Shown in pieces: positions 29,301-58,971 of a stretch of DNA of 64,000 bases (the first letter of the stretch is position 1; each line of letters opens with the position of its first letter). Made by a program: the position numbers and the translations under genes. The stretch is from Tiliqua scincoides. Lineage: Eukaryota; Chordata; Lepidosauria; Squamata; Scincidae. The stretch spans positions 84,179,659-84,243,658 of the forward strand of contig NC_089822.1 of assembly GCF_035046505.1 (NCBI RefSeq), read 5' to 3'. A model generated the notes under the pieces. The model was not told the DNA's origin, made no database searches, and saw only the letters and a program-made list of their open reading frames with translations.

Positions 29301-32300
29301 AGATAAAACTGATATATGATTATTTGATTATAGTTGCTTTTTGTAACACATTAAGTATTCTGCTGTGTTCTTAAAAAGCACAGAACTATTATGCTGTTTT
29401 TAGATTACTCTTAAAACCTATCTGCTCCTAATATCCAGTTACTTTATTTTTCTGTGGGATGCCAGAAGTCTCTTGTGAGTAGCATTCTTTTTAATTATAA
29501 ATGACTTATTTATAAACTGCCAGGTTGCCACACTCATCTCTGATGGTGTTATGTCCAATTAAAGAAAAACTTCAAGATCCCCATGGAAATACTATAATTA
29601 TATACTACATTAGTCCATATGCCACAGTAATTAACGTTATTTACATTTCAAGCCTGCTCCACTCCAAGGGCTGTACAACAGTATTTATTAAAACACACAC
29701 ACAAAAACAGAATGCCTTTCTACCAATCTAATTTTAATACCTGGTGAACCATCTTATAAATGCATAGGATGAAACATACTGAATAGGGCTGATGGCTTTA
29801 ACTGGTAGGTTCACCACTTAAAGCCCTTGTTGTTTAATCAGTGAGGGGACACTTTGATTTGTGTATTTTGATTTGTGATTTCTATGTATTATTATTTTTA
29901 TTATTATTTGGGTGAGTATTCTGCGACTGGGTTCTGATGTCTTATTGTAATAAGAAATGAAATGCAAAATATTAAAGAGTTTCTTTTCTTCAAACAGTGA
30001 GTATTAACTTTTGTTTTTTACAGTTGACAGGCTGTTGACAGTTGAAGCACATTTTGAGGTGAGGTACATTTCTGAAGTGCTTCACTCGAACTAAAAAGGT
30101 TTTTTTTAGGATGTTCAAGAAGTACCTGTCTGCAGAGAAGCCCACCCCCTGCATGTGTCACTGTTAGAGAATGCCTTCTTATTGGAAGAAGGCAAACCCA
30201 GAGAAGGAATTCATGAAGAACCTGGCAGCTTCCTTTGACAGTAGGTACTCCAGGCTCCACAGCAGCCTTTCTTTAAGATTGCGATCCCTCTGGAACAGGG
30301 AATCATTTAAAAAGTTATTTTGTTATGTGAACTGCTTTGTGATTTTTTTAAATTTGAAAAACTTTTATAATAATTAACAGTATAACAGTGTCTCCATACA
30401 GCAACATACGCTATTACAATACAATCATGTACATATCAACATAGTAATGTAGGCTGCTTATGCCATAAATATGATTAATCAATGTGAGTAAGGTTGGTGT
30501 GAATCAAGACATGGCTGGAATAACCCAGTTTATTTGAAGACACAGAAACATGATTCTAATGTCTCGGTATTTCAAAATCTATCCTAGGGTTGTCATACAC
30601 AAGGCCCGCAGGGGGAATGTGGCCTCTGGAAGCTCTTTAATCTGGCCTCAACTGTAAATGGGCTCTCCCAGAGCCACCCTTTCAGCAGCAATACTTCTGC
30701 CAAGGCATCACTTCACAGAGAACCTCTTGGTTGCCGAGCTGCAAAGTGACACCTTAGCAAAAGCAGCAGTACTGCTCCTGAAAAGGTGGACATACTCTCC
30801 CATATCTTGAAAATATAATCAAGATTTGCATATTTTCTCTTCTGTCATTGGCAACTGATGAGTTCCTACTTATTTCAGGCCATCACTTGCCTGATGATGT
30901 CACTTCCAGCCCTCAGCAGGTGCTAAGAATGTTATTTGGCCTGCTATATGAAATGAGTTTGACACTCCTGATCTATCCAGTCCTATACAAACAATGAAGC
31001 TGACACCAAGCTACCTCATTTTTTTTACTTAGATCTAGACAGAGTGTAACAAAAAGAGAGGAGAGCTAATAAGGAAACAGAACACCCATGAGATTATTCT
31101 AATTACATGAATTGTTCCAGTGCATAACAGATAAGTTCCAGTGTTCAGTAAATCATCAACAGCATTCACAGCTTCTTTTGTATTCCAGACATGTAACTAA
31201 ACGCATAAGTTTAAAGACAAATCACATAGCAAAACATTCAATCTGTCTTCAGCTGAAAGCTAAATTGAAATACACTTCCCATTTACTCAATTCTTGCTGT
31301 AACAATCAAGCTGGCAACATCTAAACTATGTCCTTTATATAGTCCAACCAAGAGACAATAGATTGGATCCAGATTTACACAAGCACAATGAAAATTTGCA
31401 AGAGATCTATTGTCTCCCCTTCGATGCTCCATCACAGCACTCATGGAAATTTGGATTCACCACTGACTGCAATCTTGCATACAGTTGCATTACTTAAATG
31501 CCACTGTAATGGCATTTAAGTGCCCTGTGTTATGATTGGAGCCACCAGAATGCAAAGGAAACTTCTGACACTTGAAATACTTTTCTTGCCTTGATATAAC
31601 TATCACAGGGAGCACAAACTGGGTCACACAGCATCATTATGACTTTGTTTAAGATTGGTAAATAAGTGGTAAGAGGCATGGAGCACAGTCATATGGATCT
31701 TTACTCAGAACTAAGTCCCAATTATTTTAATAGGATTTCCTCTCCAGAAAATGTTTAGGATTGAAGTTCTACAAATATTAAAAATTCATGTCATATTTTC
31801 TTTAATCCTAGAATATTCAGATCAATACCTGAGTTGTTCTCCTAAAATTTAACAATACTGTACCTTTAAAACATCAGGTAGCATTTTCTGCAACTTTTTC
31901 TCCCCTATGATACAAAAGCACTGTTGAAGCATCTCTTTCTTGTCTGTGATGTAGAAACTAACTGGCTTTAGTTGCACACTGAGATCTAGTCCACCTTCCT
32001 CAATGTCAGTGGGCTCTTCTTCAACATCCTCCTTTTCTGGCATTTGTTCAGTACATTTTGGATCCTATAACATGACATAGAATGTTGTTTCAGTCATAAG
32101 CCAACAGGAAAAAAAAATCAAAGCAACAAGATTCAACCTATAGAATGGAGTTAAGCTTTTTCATATAAAACAGGGGTGTCCAAACCCTGGCCCGGGGGCC
32201 ACTTGCGGCCCTCAGGGACTCCCAATCAGGCAGACCCCACTCTCCAATGAGACTCTGGCCCTCTGGAGACCTGCACTGAGCCAACACAGGCTCCAGCAAC

Positions 32301-33955
32301 TGCCCTCAGCGTGAGGGCGACTGTTCAACCTACCGTGTGAGCTTTCGCATGAGGGCTCCCTCCACTGCTTGCTGTTTCATGTCTATGATGCAGCAGCGGC
32401 AGCAAAGGAAAGGTCAGCCTTGCTTTGTGCAAGGCCTTTTATAGGCCTTGAGCTATTGCAAGACCTTCATTCATTCATATAAGTTCCACCTCTAATATAT
32501 TCATTTATGTAAATTTATTCAAATTTGAAATGTAAATTAATTCTTTTTTCCCCCAGCACCCAACACAGTGTCAGATAGATGATGTGGCTCACTTGCCAAG
32601 AAGTCTGGACACTCCTGATATAAAAGAAATTGCATTCTGTGTACTATTGTACTGTACGATAAGCCTAAAATCATAAAACACTCTTGAGTTAAACCCAATC
32701 TACACATTACACAGTGTGAAGTGGTAGGCTGAGGTGATAAAAATTGGGGCAGTTCCACTTTGTAGAATGAGAACCCCCTCCCCCCAATGCAAAACAAGCT
32801 GTCTAGCATGCATGGAGATAGCAGGAGCAAGTCAGGGAGAAGTCTATGTTAAATGTGTCTTCCAATATACTCCTTAAACGCATGCAATGAGCATCCACTG
32901 CTTTTGTTGTTTTTGCACAGGGAAGAATTCTAAAACATAGCTGCAGCCTGAGGTGGGGAAAATCCACAATTCTTATCACCTCAGCCTGCTACTTCACTCC
33001 GCATAATGTGCAGATCAGTGTTTTTCAACCAGTGGTATGGGTACCATCAGTGGTATGTGGTGTCCAATGGTACTTGCGGGACTCCTAGACTCCTGCCACC
33101 CAACAGCAAGACAACGAACACGACACATCAGACAGTGGTAGGGGGCTTGGCTCAGTGGGCAGCACTCCAAAGCATGCTTTCCAGCACTCAAAAATGCCTT
33201 CCCATCCACCCTGAGCCTCTTACTGGCATTCCTCCTGTCACATTTGGCCTCCCATTCCAGAAGTAAGTGGCAATAATGTCATTCCCAGTTACTTCCAGTG
33301 GTAGCTCAAATAGGTGGACCACGTGAGGTGGCACAGCGGAGCACAAACCTTGAGAAACACTGGTGTGGGTTGGGTCCACAGTCCTATCCACACCTTCCTG
33401 GGAGTAAGCCTCCCATTAACTATAAAGGGATGTACGTCTGAGCAGACATGCACAGGACTGGGCTCCAAGACAAATGCAATGGTGTGTGTTTGACAGCCCA
33501 AATCCTATGCATGACTACTCAGAAGTAAGCCCCGTTATAATCAATGAGGCTTACTCCAGGAAAGTGTGGCTAGGATGGCAGTCTCAGACCCCAAGCCTCT
33601 GCATGTCTACTCAGAAACAAGTCCCATTCCAGTCAATGGGGCTTACTCCCAGGTAAGCATGGCTAGGAGGACTGCAGTCTAAACAGAAGAGGCAGCAAGA
33701 TGAGACTGCAGCCCAGCAAGAAGACAACGGACAGCCCTGAAGCCCCACCCTCCGCGCAGGCGGGGAGTCAGTCTGCGCATGCGCACTAGCCCCCTCCTCC
33801 GCCCAGCAGCCCCGTTATACCTCCTGAAGGCCGTGGAGCGAGTCGGTGCTGCGGCGCTTCCTCTCGCTGCCGCCGCCGCCTCCTACTCCCTCGTCTGGGC
33901 AGCCCAAGCGGGAGCGGTGCCGCTTCTTCTCTTTGGGGAGCTTGCGACCCGTCAT
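2048..33955 (-). CDS. CAAP1: CAAP1, caspase activity and apoptosis inhibitor 1 (six coding exons)
   Basis: CDS on the minus strand: join of 33821-33955, 31864-32064, 28477-28561, 27797-27869, 12325-12398 and 2048-2385 (135+201+85+73+74+338 = 906 nt, 301 aa plus stop TAG). Every intron is GT-AG and the frame is unbroken. The product starts MTGRKLPKEKKRHRS and has a basic, glycine-rich N-terminus. It then has an acidic stretch and the conserved core EEGGLDLSVQLKPVSFY and KKEMLQQCFCIIGEKKLQ (about residues 65-112). Next come an EEIKKLCLEQLELMSEKK helix and a Ser/Asp/Glu-rich tail ending MRARAIKALMKAGDVKK. Human CAAP1 is about 361 aa as I recall; the difference lies mainly in a shorter Gly/Ser-rich first exon. 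In human cells CAAP1 is reported to restrain caspase-10-dependent mitochondrial apoptosis; no catalytic domain is known. The recognition rests on remembered sequence similarity, exon structure and synteny with PLAA. Confidence 0.96.
3159..3248 (-). mobile_element. CR1-like LINE 3' tail fragment
   Basis: AGCCCTGCTGGATCAGG followed by TCCAGTTTCCTGTATCCCAC is the complement of the LINE tail seen at 16415-16477. The element therefore reads on the minus strand and is severely 5'-truncated. Confidence 0.6.
5839..6767. mobile_element. hAT-type non-autonomous element with nested MITE
   Basis: Starts CAGCGTTTCTCAACC and ends GGCTGAGAAATGCTG (imperfect inverted ends). It is flanked by an 8-bp near-perfect duplication (TACTAAAA / TACTAGAA at 5831-5838 and 6768-6775). 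No transposase is visible. The interior is interrupted by 6081-6610. Confidence 0.8.
6081..6610. mobile_element. PIF/Harbinger-like element nested in the hAT element
   Basis: GAGACCAATCTT... to ...AGGACTGGGTTG with TTA on both sides (6078-6080 and 6611-6613), the 3-bp duplication typical of PIF/Harbinger. The GC-rich interior matches other copies in the window. The open frames it contains look incidental. Confidence 0.6.
7757..8999 (-). mobile_element. 5'-truncated non-LTR retrotransposon (LINE), reverse transcriptase C-terminal half
   Basis: Flanked by a perfect 11-bp duplication AGGATAAGATA (7746-7756 and 9000-9010). A frame of about 400 codons is open from the truncation to the stop at 7787. 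It shows RT motif GVKQGCVLAPTLFGIFF, the catalytic box LFADDAAV, a thumb region with YLGSTISDTLSLDTEL, and RRLRWLGHVVRM. A C-terminal C2HC finger (CSRCGRDC...HTRRC) follows. The 3' UTR is only about 30 bp, ending GGTTGCCAA. Endonuclease and N-terminal RT are missing because of truncation. The first seven codons of the open frame come from flanking DNA. The clade is not certain (I/Nimb-like or similar). It is about 93% identical by eye to the copy at 43058. Confidence 0.92.
9092..10085 (+). mobile_element. tRNA-derived SINE split by an LTR insertion
   Basis: The head at 9092-9180 has A-box-like (TAGAGGGTAGAG) and weak B-box-like sequence. The body continues to TTGAATAAAGT near 9470 and resumes after the LTR at 10032 as GACCAGAAAGGCAGTATATA. 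It ends in an ATT-rich tail, a 3' end common in squamate SINE/LINE repeats. It is not a functional tRNA. Confidence 0.5.
9473..10031 (-). mobile_element. Solo LTR, same family as 23881-24464
   Basis: Reverse-oriented relative of the LTR at 23881. It shares TGTCAGGGCTTTGGCATCCC at its 5' end, a TATATATA box, the CCAAT palindrome (9794-9860) and the AGCAAGGGCTATCC 3' region. No internal region is seen; it is an old fossil. A target duplication is not clear. Confidence 0.75.
10249..10477. mobile_element. hAT MITE, 229 bp
   Basis: Starts CAGCCATTTTCAACC and ends TTAAAAATCACTG. Perfect 8-bp duplication CTGTAAGG (10241-10248 and 10478-10485). The same family recurs at 52649-52840 and from 63773 to the window end. 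Confidence 0.88.
12325..12398 (-). CDS. CAAP1: CAAP1 coding exon 5
   Basis: 74 nt encoding DNSIDSTSSLKEDNKLEVLD and SKQ. Acceptor atttcag|GCA, donor CAAG|gtagga. It is isolated between a 15.4-kb intron upstream and a 9.9-kb intron downstream. The peptide resembles the human DICIDSASSVREN segment and both phases fit. Confidence 0.9.
14215..16480 (+). mobile_element. Decayed CR1-like LINE
   Basis: Plus-strand fragments of CR1-type ORF2 in order: GSDGIHSRVLKKL and PETWNVVNVTPI (RT start), VYLDFEKVI and FINDIKWGL, then RPHLEYCVQFWLQLLKKDI. The C-terminal NTRTRGHPLKLSVGRVRTD and VVGLWNSLPQDVVMASSLD follow. The 3' tail ends CTGTTCTTATGTTCTTAT at 16477. The frame is broken many times, so it is an old copy. 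Its middle is interrupted at about 15545-16020. Confidence 0.85.
15545..16020. mobile_element. Unidentified insertion inside the CR1-like LINE
   Basis: CR1 similarity stops after LGILCLQKK and resumes at DRVDREMLFTLSHNTRTRG. The ~475 bp between does not fit CR1. It contains short palindromic stretches but no recognised family. Boundaries are approximate. Confidence 0.4.
16791..17318. mobile_element. PIF/Harbinger-like non-autonomous element
   Basis: Starts AGGGTGCAATCCTAACC after TTA (16788-16790) and ends near GATAGGAATACGTTG before TAA. The GC-rich interior is the reverse of the copy at 59416-59986 (shared CAAACATGC...GCATGTTTG arm, TCTCCTCAGACTTG). Open frames within it are not genes. Confidence 0.6.
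17928..18419 (-). mobile_element. Solo LTR with perfect 5-bp target duplication
   Basis: Ends TGTTAAG...CTTAACA (7-bp inverted), flanked by CTTCA on both sides (17923-17927 and 18420-18424). Read on the minus strand it has ATTGG (CCAAT) followed by a TACTTAAG TATA-like box. No internal region is present. It looks like a relative of the 23881 family. An old fossil left by recombination between LTRs. Confidence 0.85.
19735..20180. mobile_element. Degraded relative of the PIF/Harbinger-like family
   Basis: Shares GCACACATCC-type and AAAGCACATTTG blocks and the CCTCCC-rich interior with 59416-59986. Termini are not defined. Confidence 0.35.
21198..21560. mobile_element. hAT-type MITE, 363 bp, CpG-rich interior
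   Basis: Starts CAGTGCTATTCAAATTGGGG and ends GAGTTTGATAACCACTG. Perfect 8-bp duplication ACCTAAGC (21190-21197 and 21561-21568). The CpG-rich interior is transposon sequence, not a promoter. Confidence 0.88.
23345..23741 (+). mobile_element. Non-LTR element (SINE or divergent LINE) sharing the LINE 3' tail
   Basis: The last ~62 bp, including GAGACTGAAGG and codons for RTTIQS, match the 3' ends of the LINE copies at 7757 and 43058, here on the plus strand. Sequence further upstream does not match them. It could be a SINE mobilised by that LINE or a sister LINE; I could not decide. Its upstream boundary is approximate. Confidence 0.55.
23881..24464 (+). mobile_element. Solo LTR with perfect 5-bp target duplication
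   Basis: TGTCAGG...CCTGACA ends and AAGGA on both sides (23876-23880 and 24465-24469). It has paired CCAAT boxes in a palindrome at 24080-24146 and a TATA box (GTATATATAGGGG) near 24151. No internal region. Family relative at 9473-10031. An old fossil. Confidence 0.9.
24720..25174. mobile_element. hAT-type MITE, 455 bp
   Basis: CAGGGGTGCCCAAACC...TTTGGACACCCCTG inverted ends with a perfect 8-bp duplication ATCTAAAT (24712-24719 and 25175-25182). Same family as 32171-32617. Confidence 0.92.
25476..25940. mobile_element. Tigger/mariner-like MITE
   Basis: Begins CAGGTGTGCCCCGGTATACG after TA, has internal GTGGTTAACTGAAACTGTGG and ends near ATGGATACGGGATCC. The right end is approximate. Confidence 0.5.
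26638..27323. mobile_element. hAT-type element with CR1-like tail inside
   Basis: CACTGGTTCCCAAACTTT start and CAGTTTGGAAATCACTG end. Near duplication GTTTATAT / GTGCATAT. A minus-oriented CR1-like tail (CCACTGGATCAGGCCCATC) lies at about 27078-27155. Confidence 0.7.
27797..27869 (-). CDS. CAAP1: CAAP1 coding exon 4
   Basis: 73 nt encoding an acidic segment, ECGADSDEEADGGEEKIAV then ESIS and two bases of Gln. Acceptor tttcaag|GTG, donor GTCA|gtaagt. It is in phase with its neighbours. Confidence 0.92.
27870..28476 (-). other. CAAP1 intron 3 (607 bp)
   Basis: No gene is seen. A degraded copy of the short GAGTAAGC repeat lies near 28370-28450. Confidence 0.8.
28477..28561 (-). CDS. CAAP1: CAAP1 coding exon 3
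   Basis: 85 nt encoding GCSTEEIKKLCLEQLELM and SEKKLLKILE plus the first base of the next Gly. Acceptor cctag|GGT, donor GAAG|gtgagc. Predicted amphipathic helix; it aligns with remembered human NCSIEEIKKLCQEQ. Confidence 0.95.
28562..31863 (-). other. CAAP1 intron 2 (3.3 kb)
   Basis: No gene is seen. It contains a hAT element (30585-30970) and a degraded short repeat near 31687-31770. The rest (28570-30580) is AT-rich and unassigned. Confidence 0.8.
30585..30970. mobile_element. hAT-type MITE, 386 bp
   Basis: TAGGGTTGTCATACAC...GTTTGACACTCCTG with a perfect 8-bp duplication ATCTATCC (30577-30584 and 30971-30978). Its first base differs from the family CAG. Confidence 0.88.
31864..32064 (-). 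CDS. CAAP1: CAAP1 coding exon 2
   Basis: 67 codons in phase 0, from DPKCTEQMPEK to KKLQKMLPDVLK. It holds the most conserved block of the family (LKPVSFYITDKKEMLQ). Acceptor ttatag|GAT and donor AAAG|gtacag. Confidence 0.96.
32171..32617. mobile_element. hAT-type MITE, 447 bp
   Basis: CAGGGGTGTCCAAACCC...GTCTGGACACTCCTG with a perfect 8-bp duplication ATATAAAA (32163-32170 and 32618-32625). Close relative of 24720-25174. Confidence 0.92.
33016..33362. mobile_element. hAT-like element
   Basis: CAGTGTTTTTCAACCAGTGG start and CCTTGAGAAACACTG end. The flanking 8-mers agree at only five positions, so the boundaries are probable and not proven. Confidence 0.6.
33370..33680. repeat. Cluster of three short GAGTAAGCCCC repeats in CAAP1 intron 1
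   Basis: Three ~85-bp units in a row. Each has the form (C)CCAATCCTATGCATG...TACTCAGAAGTAAG...GGGGCTTACTCC...TAGGATTG or its complement. Imperfectly palindromic. Confidence 0.75.
33821..33955 (-). CDS. CAAP1: CAAP1 coding exon 1
   Basis: ATG is the complement of 33953-33955, inside a CpG-rich block. It encodes 45 codons, MTGRKLPKEKKRHRSR through a short GGGGG run to STDSLHGLQE. The donor is GAG|gtataa, phase 0. The MTGKK-like start is conserved with mammals, which supports this ATG. The poly-glycine part is shorter than in human. Confidence 0.93.
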
Positions 33956-34231
33956 GGCGCCCCGCCCGCTCCTCGGCTCGGCAACGTCCCGCGGAGGAAC
34001 AGGCTCGGTTCAAAAATTAACCGCCCATCTTGCACGCAGAGCGGCCGTTGAGGAGGCTGCGCGCGCCCCTGCTACGCCCTCCCGCTTGTCGCGGCTTGAT
34101 GGCGTCATCCCTCCTTCGCGGCCAGGACCGCACAGCTGCGCAGAGCTCGCGCCGAGCAGCTCTGCGGACCCCCAGCAGGCGTTCCGCGGTGCCCCTCACG
34201 AGCGCTGCAGAGGCCACACTCCCGTGGGAGG
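33956..34231 (-). promoter_or_regulatory. CAAP1 CpG-rich promoter and 5' UTR
   Basis: GC- and CpG-rich sequence directly upstream of the CAAP1 ATG, with no TATA box at the expected distance. It contains a CRE/ATF-like half site (TGACG as the complement of 34103-34107). It is bounded upstream by a tandem repeat cluster beginning at about 34232. The transcription start is not determined. Confidence 0.7.
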
Positions 34232-34580
34232 ACCTGCAGTCCTGGCCGCACTTCCCCGGGAGTAAGCCCCTTTAGCCACAGTGGGGCTTACTTCCGAGCA
34301 GACATGCAGAGCACTCCTGGCCACACTTGCCTGGGAGTAAACCCCACTGGCTACAATCCACACTTTCCTGGGAGTAAGCCCCATTAGCTAAAATCCACTT
34401 TCCTGGGAGTAAGCCCCATTAGCTACAATGGGACTTACTTCTGAGTGCATAGCACTCCTGACCACACTTACCTGGGAGTGAGTCCCATTGACTACAATCC
34501 ACACTTTCCTATTTACACTTTCCTGAGAGTAAGCCCCATTGACTATACTCAGGATTTACTTCTAAGTAGATGTACCTTGG
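34232..34580. repeat. Tandem cluster of GGGAGTAAGCCCC units upstream of CAAP1
   Basis: At least six partial units of CTTTCCTGGGAGTAAGCCCC spaced irregularly (about 30-90 bp), some in opposite orientation. It adjoins the CpG-rich promoter. Confidence 0.8.
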
Positions 34581-34589
34581 GCTCTTTGT

Positions 34590-34977
34590 AGGGTGACCTT
34601 GTAGGGTGACCTGAGGTCATCACTGCAAGAGAGGACAAGGCACCCCAAAATGTAGGACGTCCAAGAAAAAAGTAGGATTTGACCAAGGTAAAGGCACTCA
34701 TATTGATTTGATTATGAAGCTTCATAAGCCACCTTGGGGATTTGCATCAGCATGGGAAAAGCAGGATATAAATCTCTCAAATAAATAAAAATAAAATACA
34801 TGGTTAAACACTTTATTACTTATTAAATTTTAAATTATATATAATTCATTGCATACAATTTATTAATTACAAGACGGCTATGCTCTGCCTGCAGGGGCCA
34901 CTCACAGGGATAAGGAAGACATTTACGTTCTTTTCCAGGACATAAGGCTAAAAAAAGAGGACATCTGGTCACTCTGT
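34590..34977. mobile_element. MITE/SINE-like repeat with GGTGACC ends
   Basis: AGGGTGACCTGAGGTCATC near the left end and ACATCTGGTCACTCTG at the right. A SINE/LINE-like tail (CTTCATAAGCCACCTTGGGG, GCAGGATATAAATC) lies inside. A relative in the opposite orientation is at 62886-63055. Confidence 0.4.
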
Positions 34978-36819
34978 ACCCACCCCAACCTTGTTACTGC
35001 CCACTTCCTGCCCCCATTACACCCTCCCACCACCGTTTTCTGTAGCCAAATAGTCTTAGTGCAAAAAAAGTTAGAATGAAGGTTGAGACATAGTGAATGC
35101 TATTTTAACTCAATTGCCAAGAACCTGAGCAGGACTGGGACACAATCTCCTGGTTCCTGAACGGGTACACCACATGCCTCTCCCTTTATCTGATGGTGCT
35201 CTAGTCCAGTAGCCTTCAATCTTTTTCATTCCATGCTGCAACCCCACAACTGAGGCTTTGCAATGCCAATGGAGTCCCAACTCCATGGGTGAAGAATACT
35301 GCTTTAAAAAGAGTCCTTTACAGCTGATCATCCTACAAGGGAACAAACATAGGAAAGCATTTGCTATGGGCTGGGGAAACCACAGGCATACACCCCTTTT
35401 CCTTCTCCATGCACACATTGTGAAGTTCAGAGCCTTTTTGTCTGTGTCTGGAAAGAAGTGGGATTATCCTGTCACTATAATGTGTTTAGAAAGAAGTTTC
35501 TACAAGTTATTCATAGCCCAATCCTGTCCATGTCTACTCAGTAAATCCCATTGTAGTTAGTGGGGCTTACTTCCAGGTAAGTTTGGCTAAGATTGCAGCC
35601 TCAGTATGGTTCAAGCCTGTACAGCTCTCCAACAAGGCACATCTAGATACTGTTTAGGAAGATATAGATCCTTCTGGCCCAGTTTTGGGTCTTCAGCCAT
35701 CCATTCTGACATGTTTATTTTTATCTTTAAATACCAGAATTGAAACAAGTAAGGTAGTACCTGTACTTGTGCTCCTGTGAAGTTGAACTTTATGCTGGGC
35801 ATATGCAGGAATCAGTGTGAGCTGATTCCTATGACAAAGTCTTACATATGTTATTTAGTTGAATAGATGGTATTGCAAACATCCTTATATATTTGGCCAA
35901 ATGAAGTTAAGACCTATCTATAAGAAGGGTTCCAGACAGACCTTAGTACAGCACATTGGAATTTGGTAAAGCCAGACCCAAGAAGAAAGATTTCCCAAAA
36001 TAAAACAGATTAGTACATTCAGATCTGAACTACCTCTTTGCATATTTAGTATTGTAATTGTATTTCTAAATTGGCAAGAACAAAGGATGCACACATGAGC
36101 TGCATGTTTCTGATAAGGAACTAAGAAATAATGCTGACATGTAGGCAGAAGGGATTAGGGTTTAAAAGGAGCATCTCATCAATATGAATGAGACAGCTCA
36201 TACTTTGCAATAATAATGCTGCAATCTGGCTGGCCGCAGATAACCTTCCCAATGTGAAGCAGTGCAATGTTATCACTGAATTCTGAGAGAGATGTAACCA
36301 TATGTGTTCTGAAGGAACATTTTACAGAGACCCAAAAAAGGAAAAGCCTACAGCACACCTGAAAGGCCACATCTTTCCCGGAACACTAGACAGCCTGTTT
36401 CTCCCCCCCCCCCCCCATAATCAGATAATGTAAAGCAGTAAAAAAAAAAAAAAATGAAATCTACAAGACACTTCCCTAAAGGATTTGCAGTATCTTCAGT
36501 TTCCACAGGAAATCAGGACCACCTTAGGTACAACACCACACAGTAGAAAGCACAGTAGAAAGCAAGGATAGGCACACACTACATTCTAAATGCTGTTATA
36601 GTATACTATTGTGCTTTCTTCTAAAATATTTAAATTTAAATTAAAAAATAAAGCTAGGTAGCTCATTCTTCAACAACACCACTAAATCAAAACTCTTGTG
36701 GGCTGCTGCTTGGATATTTAATTCACAAGACTCTGTGGTACCACAAATGAATTGCACAGTAGGGCCTTCATGCATTCCTGTTTTGAAGGATAACACTTTG
36801 CAATTCAGTGCAAAAAGAT
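34978..36819. other. CAAP1-PLAA intergenic remainder
   Basis: No gene is seen. There is a hAT-like start (CAGTAGCCTTCAATC) at about 35208, a short GAGTAAG-type repeat at about 35515-35600, and C- and A-runs near 36402-36455. The remainder is unassigned. Confidence 0.7.
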
Positions 36820-36825
36820 TTTATT
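36820..36825 (-). terminator. Candidate PLAA polyadenylation signal AATAAA
   Basis: AATAAA on the minus strand about 90 nt after the PLAA stop. As I recall, mammalian PLAA also has longer 3' UTR forms, so it may be only one of several sites. Confidence 0.4.
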
Positions 36826-36916
36826 TAGGTTGTTTCATTTGATGCCTAGATAGTAACCCACATAACTTTTTTTCAATCCTTGTAAAATATGAAAATTTTT
36901 TATCTTCACCATAGTC

Positions 36917-58220
<21,304 letters not shown>

Positions 58221-58385
58221 CGCCCTCCCTCAGGCACCCTGACGCAGCACTGGCAGCGTCACCAGCAGCAGCACCGGAATCGCTGTCATTCACTAGGCGC
58301 CGGAAGCGCCAGCGGGCAGAATACTCTGAGAGGGCCGGGGTGGACTACATTTCCCAGAATGCAAATCTCCACGCCGGCGAGATGT
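58221..58385 (-). promoter_or_regulatory. PLAA CpG-rich promoter
   Basis: CpG-rich sequence upstream of the PLAA ATG. It includes an ETS/GABP-type core (CCGGAAGC near 58299) and a ZNF143-type element at 58344-58362. No TATA box is seen, as is usual for a housekeeping gene. Confidence 0.75.
58344..58366 (+). promoter_or_regulatory. ZNF143/SBS element overlapping an octamer
   Basis: ACTACATTTCCCAGAATGC at 58344-58362 fits the long ZNF143/THAP11 motif (ACTACAAYTCCCAGMATGC). The octamer ATGCAAAT at 58359-58366 overlaps its last bases. ZNF143 sites are typical of TATA-less and bidirectional promoters. Binding is inferred. Confidence 0.65.
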
Positions 58386-58428
58386 GGGTAGAAGAAGCAT
58401 AGAGGCGGGGCTACTCACCTTAGAGGCT

Positions 58429-58791
58429 CAGTGTTTCTCAAGCTGTGGGTGGGGACCCACTAGGTGGGTCGCGAGCCAATTTCAGGTGGGTCCCCATTCA
58501 TTTCAATATTTTATTTTTAATCTATTAGACTTGATGCTAGCATGGCACGGGACTGCATTTGGGGAAATGTTACAGATCTGTGCTTTGAACAGGCTACTAT
58601 GTATACTCTTTTAACAATGATAGGCAATGGGACTTACTCCTGGGTAAGTGTGGGTAGGATTACAGCCTAGGATTGTTAAAAATTGACCTTCTTGATTATG
58701 TCACTTCTGATCACGGCATCACATCTGGTGGGTCCTGACAGATTCTCATTCTAAAAAGTGGGTCCCAGTGCTAAACATGTGAGAACCACTG
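58429..58791. mobile_element. hAT-type element
   Basis: CAGTGTTTCTCAAGCTGTGG start and ATGTGAGAACCACTG end. It encloses one short GGGACTTACTCC repeat. No clear duplication of flanks. Confidence 0.7.
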
Positions 58792-58971
58792 GATTAGACT
58801 TAATTCTACCCTGGTATGTGACTGTATTTAGGGAAATGTTGCAGATCTGTGCTTTGAATAGGCTCCCATGAATAAGCTTTTAGTCATGATAGTCAATGGG
58901 GCTTACTCCTGGGTAAGTGTGGATAGGACTGCAGCTTTTGGGATGCTTGGGATTTTTTTTTAGCTGATCAG

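Larger units (their letters stand above)
32065..33820 (-). other. CAAP1 intron 1 (1.76 kb), mostly repeats
   Basis: Consists largely of the hAT MITE 32171-32617, a hAT-like element 33016-33362 and the short-repeat cluster 33370-33680 next to exon 1. Confidence 0.75.

Noticed and set aside
33786-34013. 75-codon minus-strand open frame over CAAP1 exon 1
   Set aside because: Shifted frame of exon 1 and the 5' UTR; the MTGRK frame gives the conserved protein and correct splice phase.
58344-58366. snRNA gene enhancer
   Set aside because: The octamer plus ZNF143 pair would fit one, but I see no snRNA sequence or proximal element nearby; it lies in the PLAA promoter.
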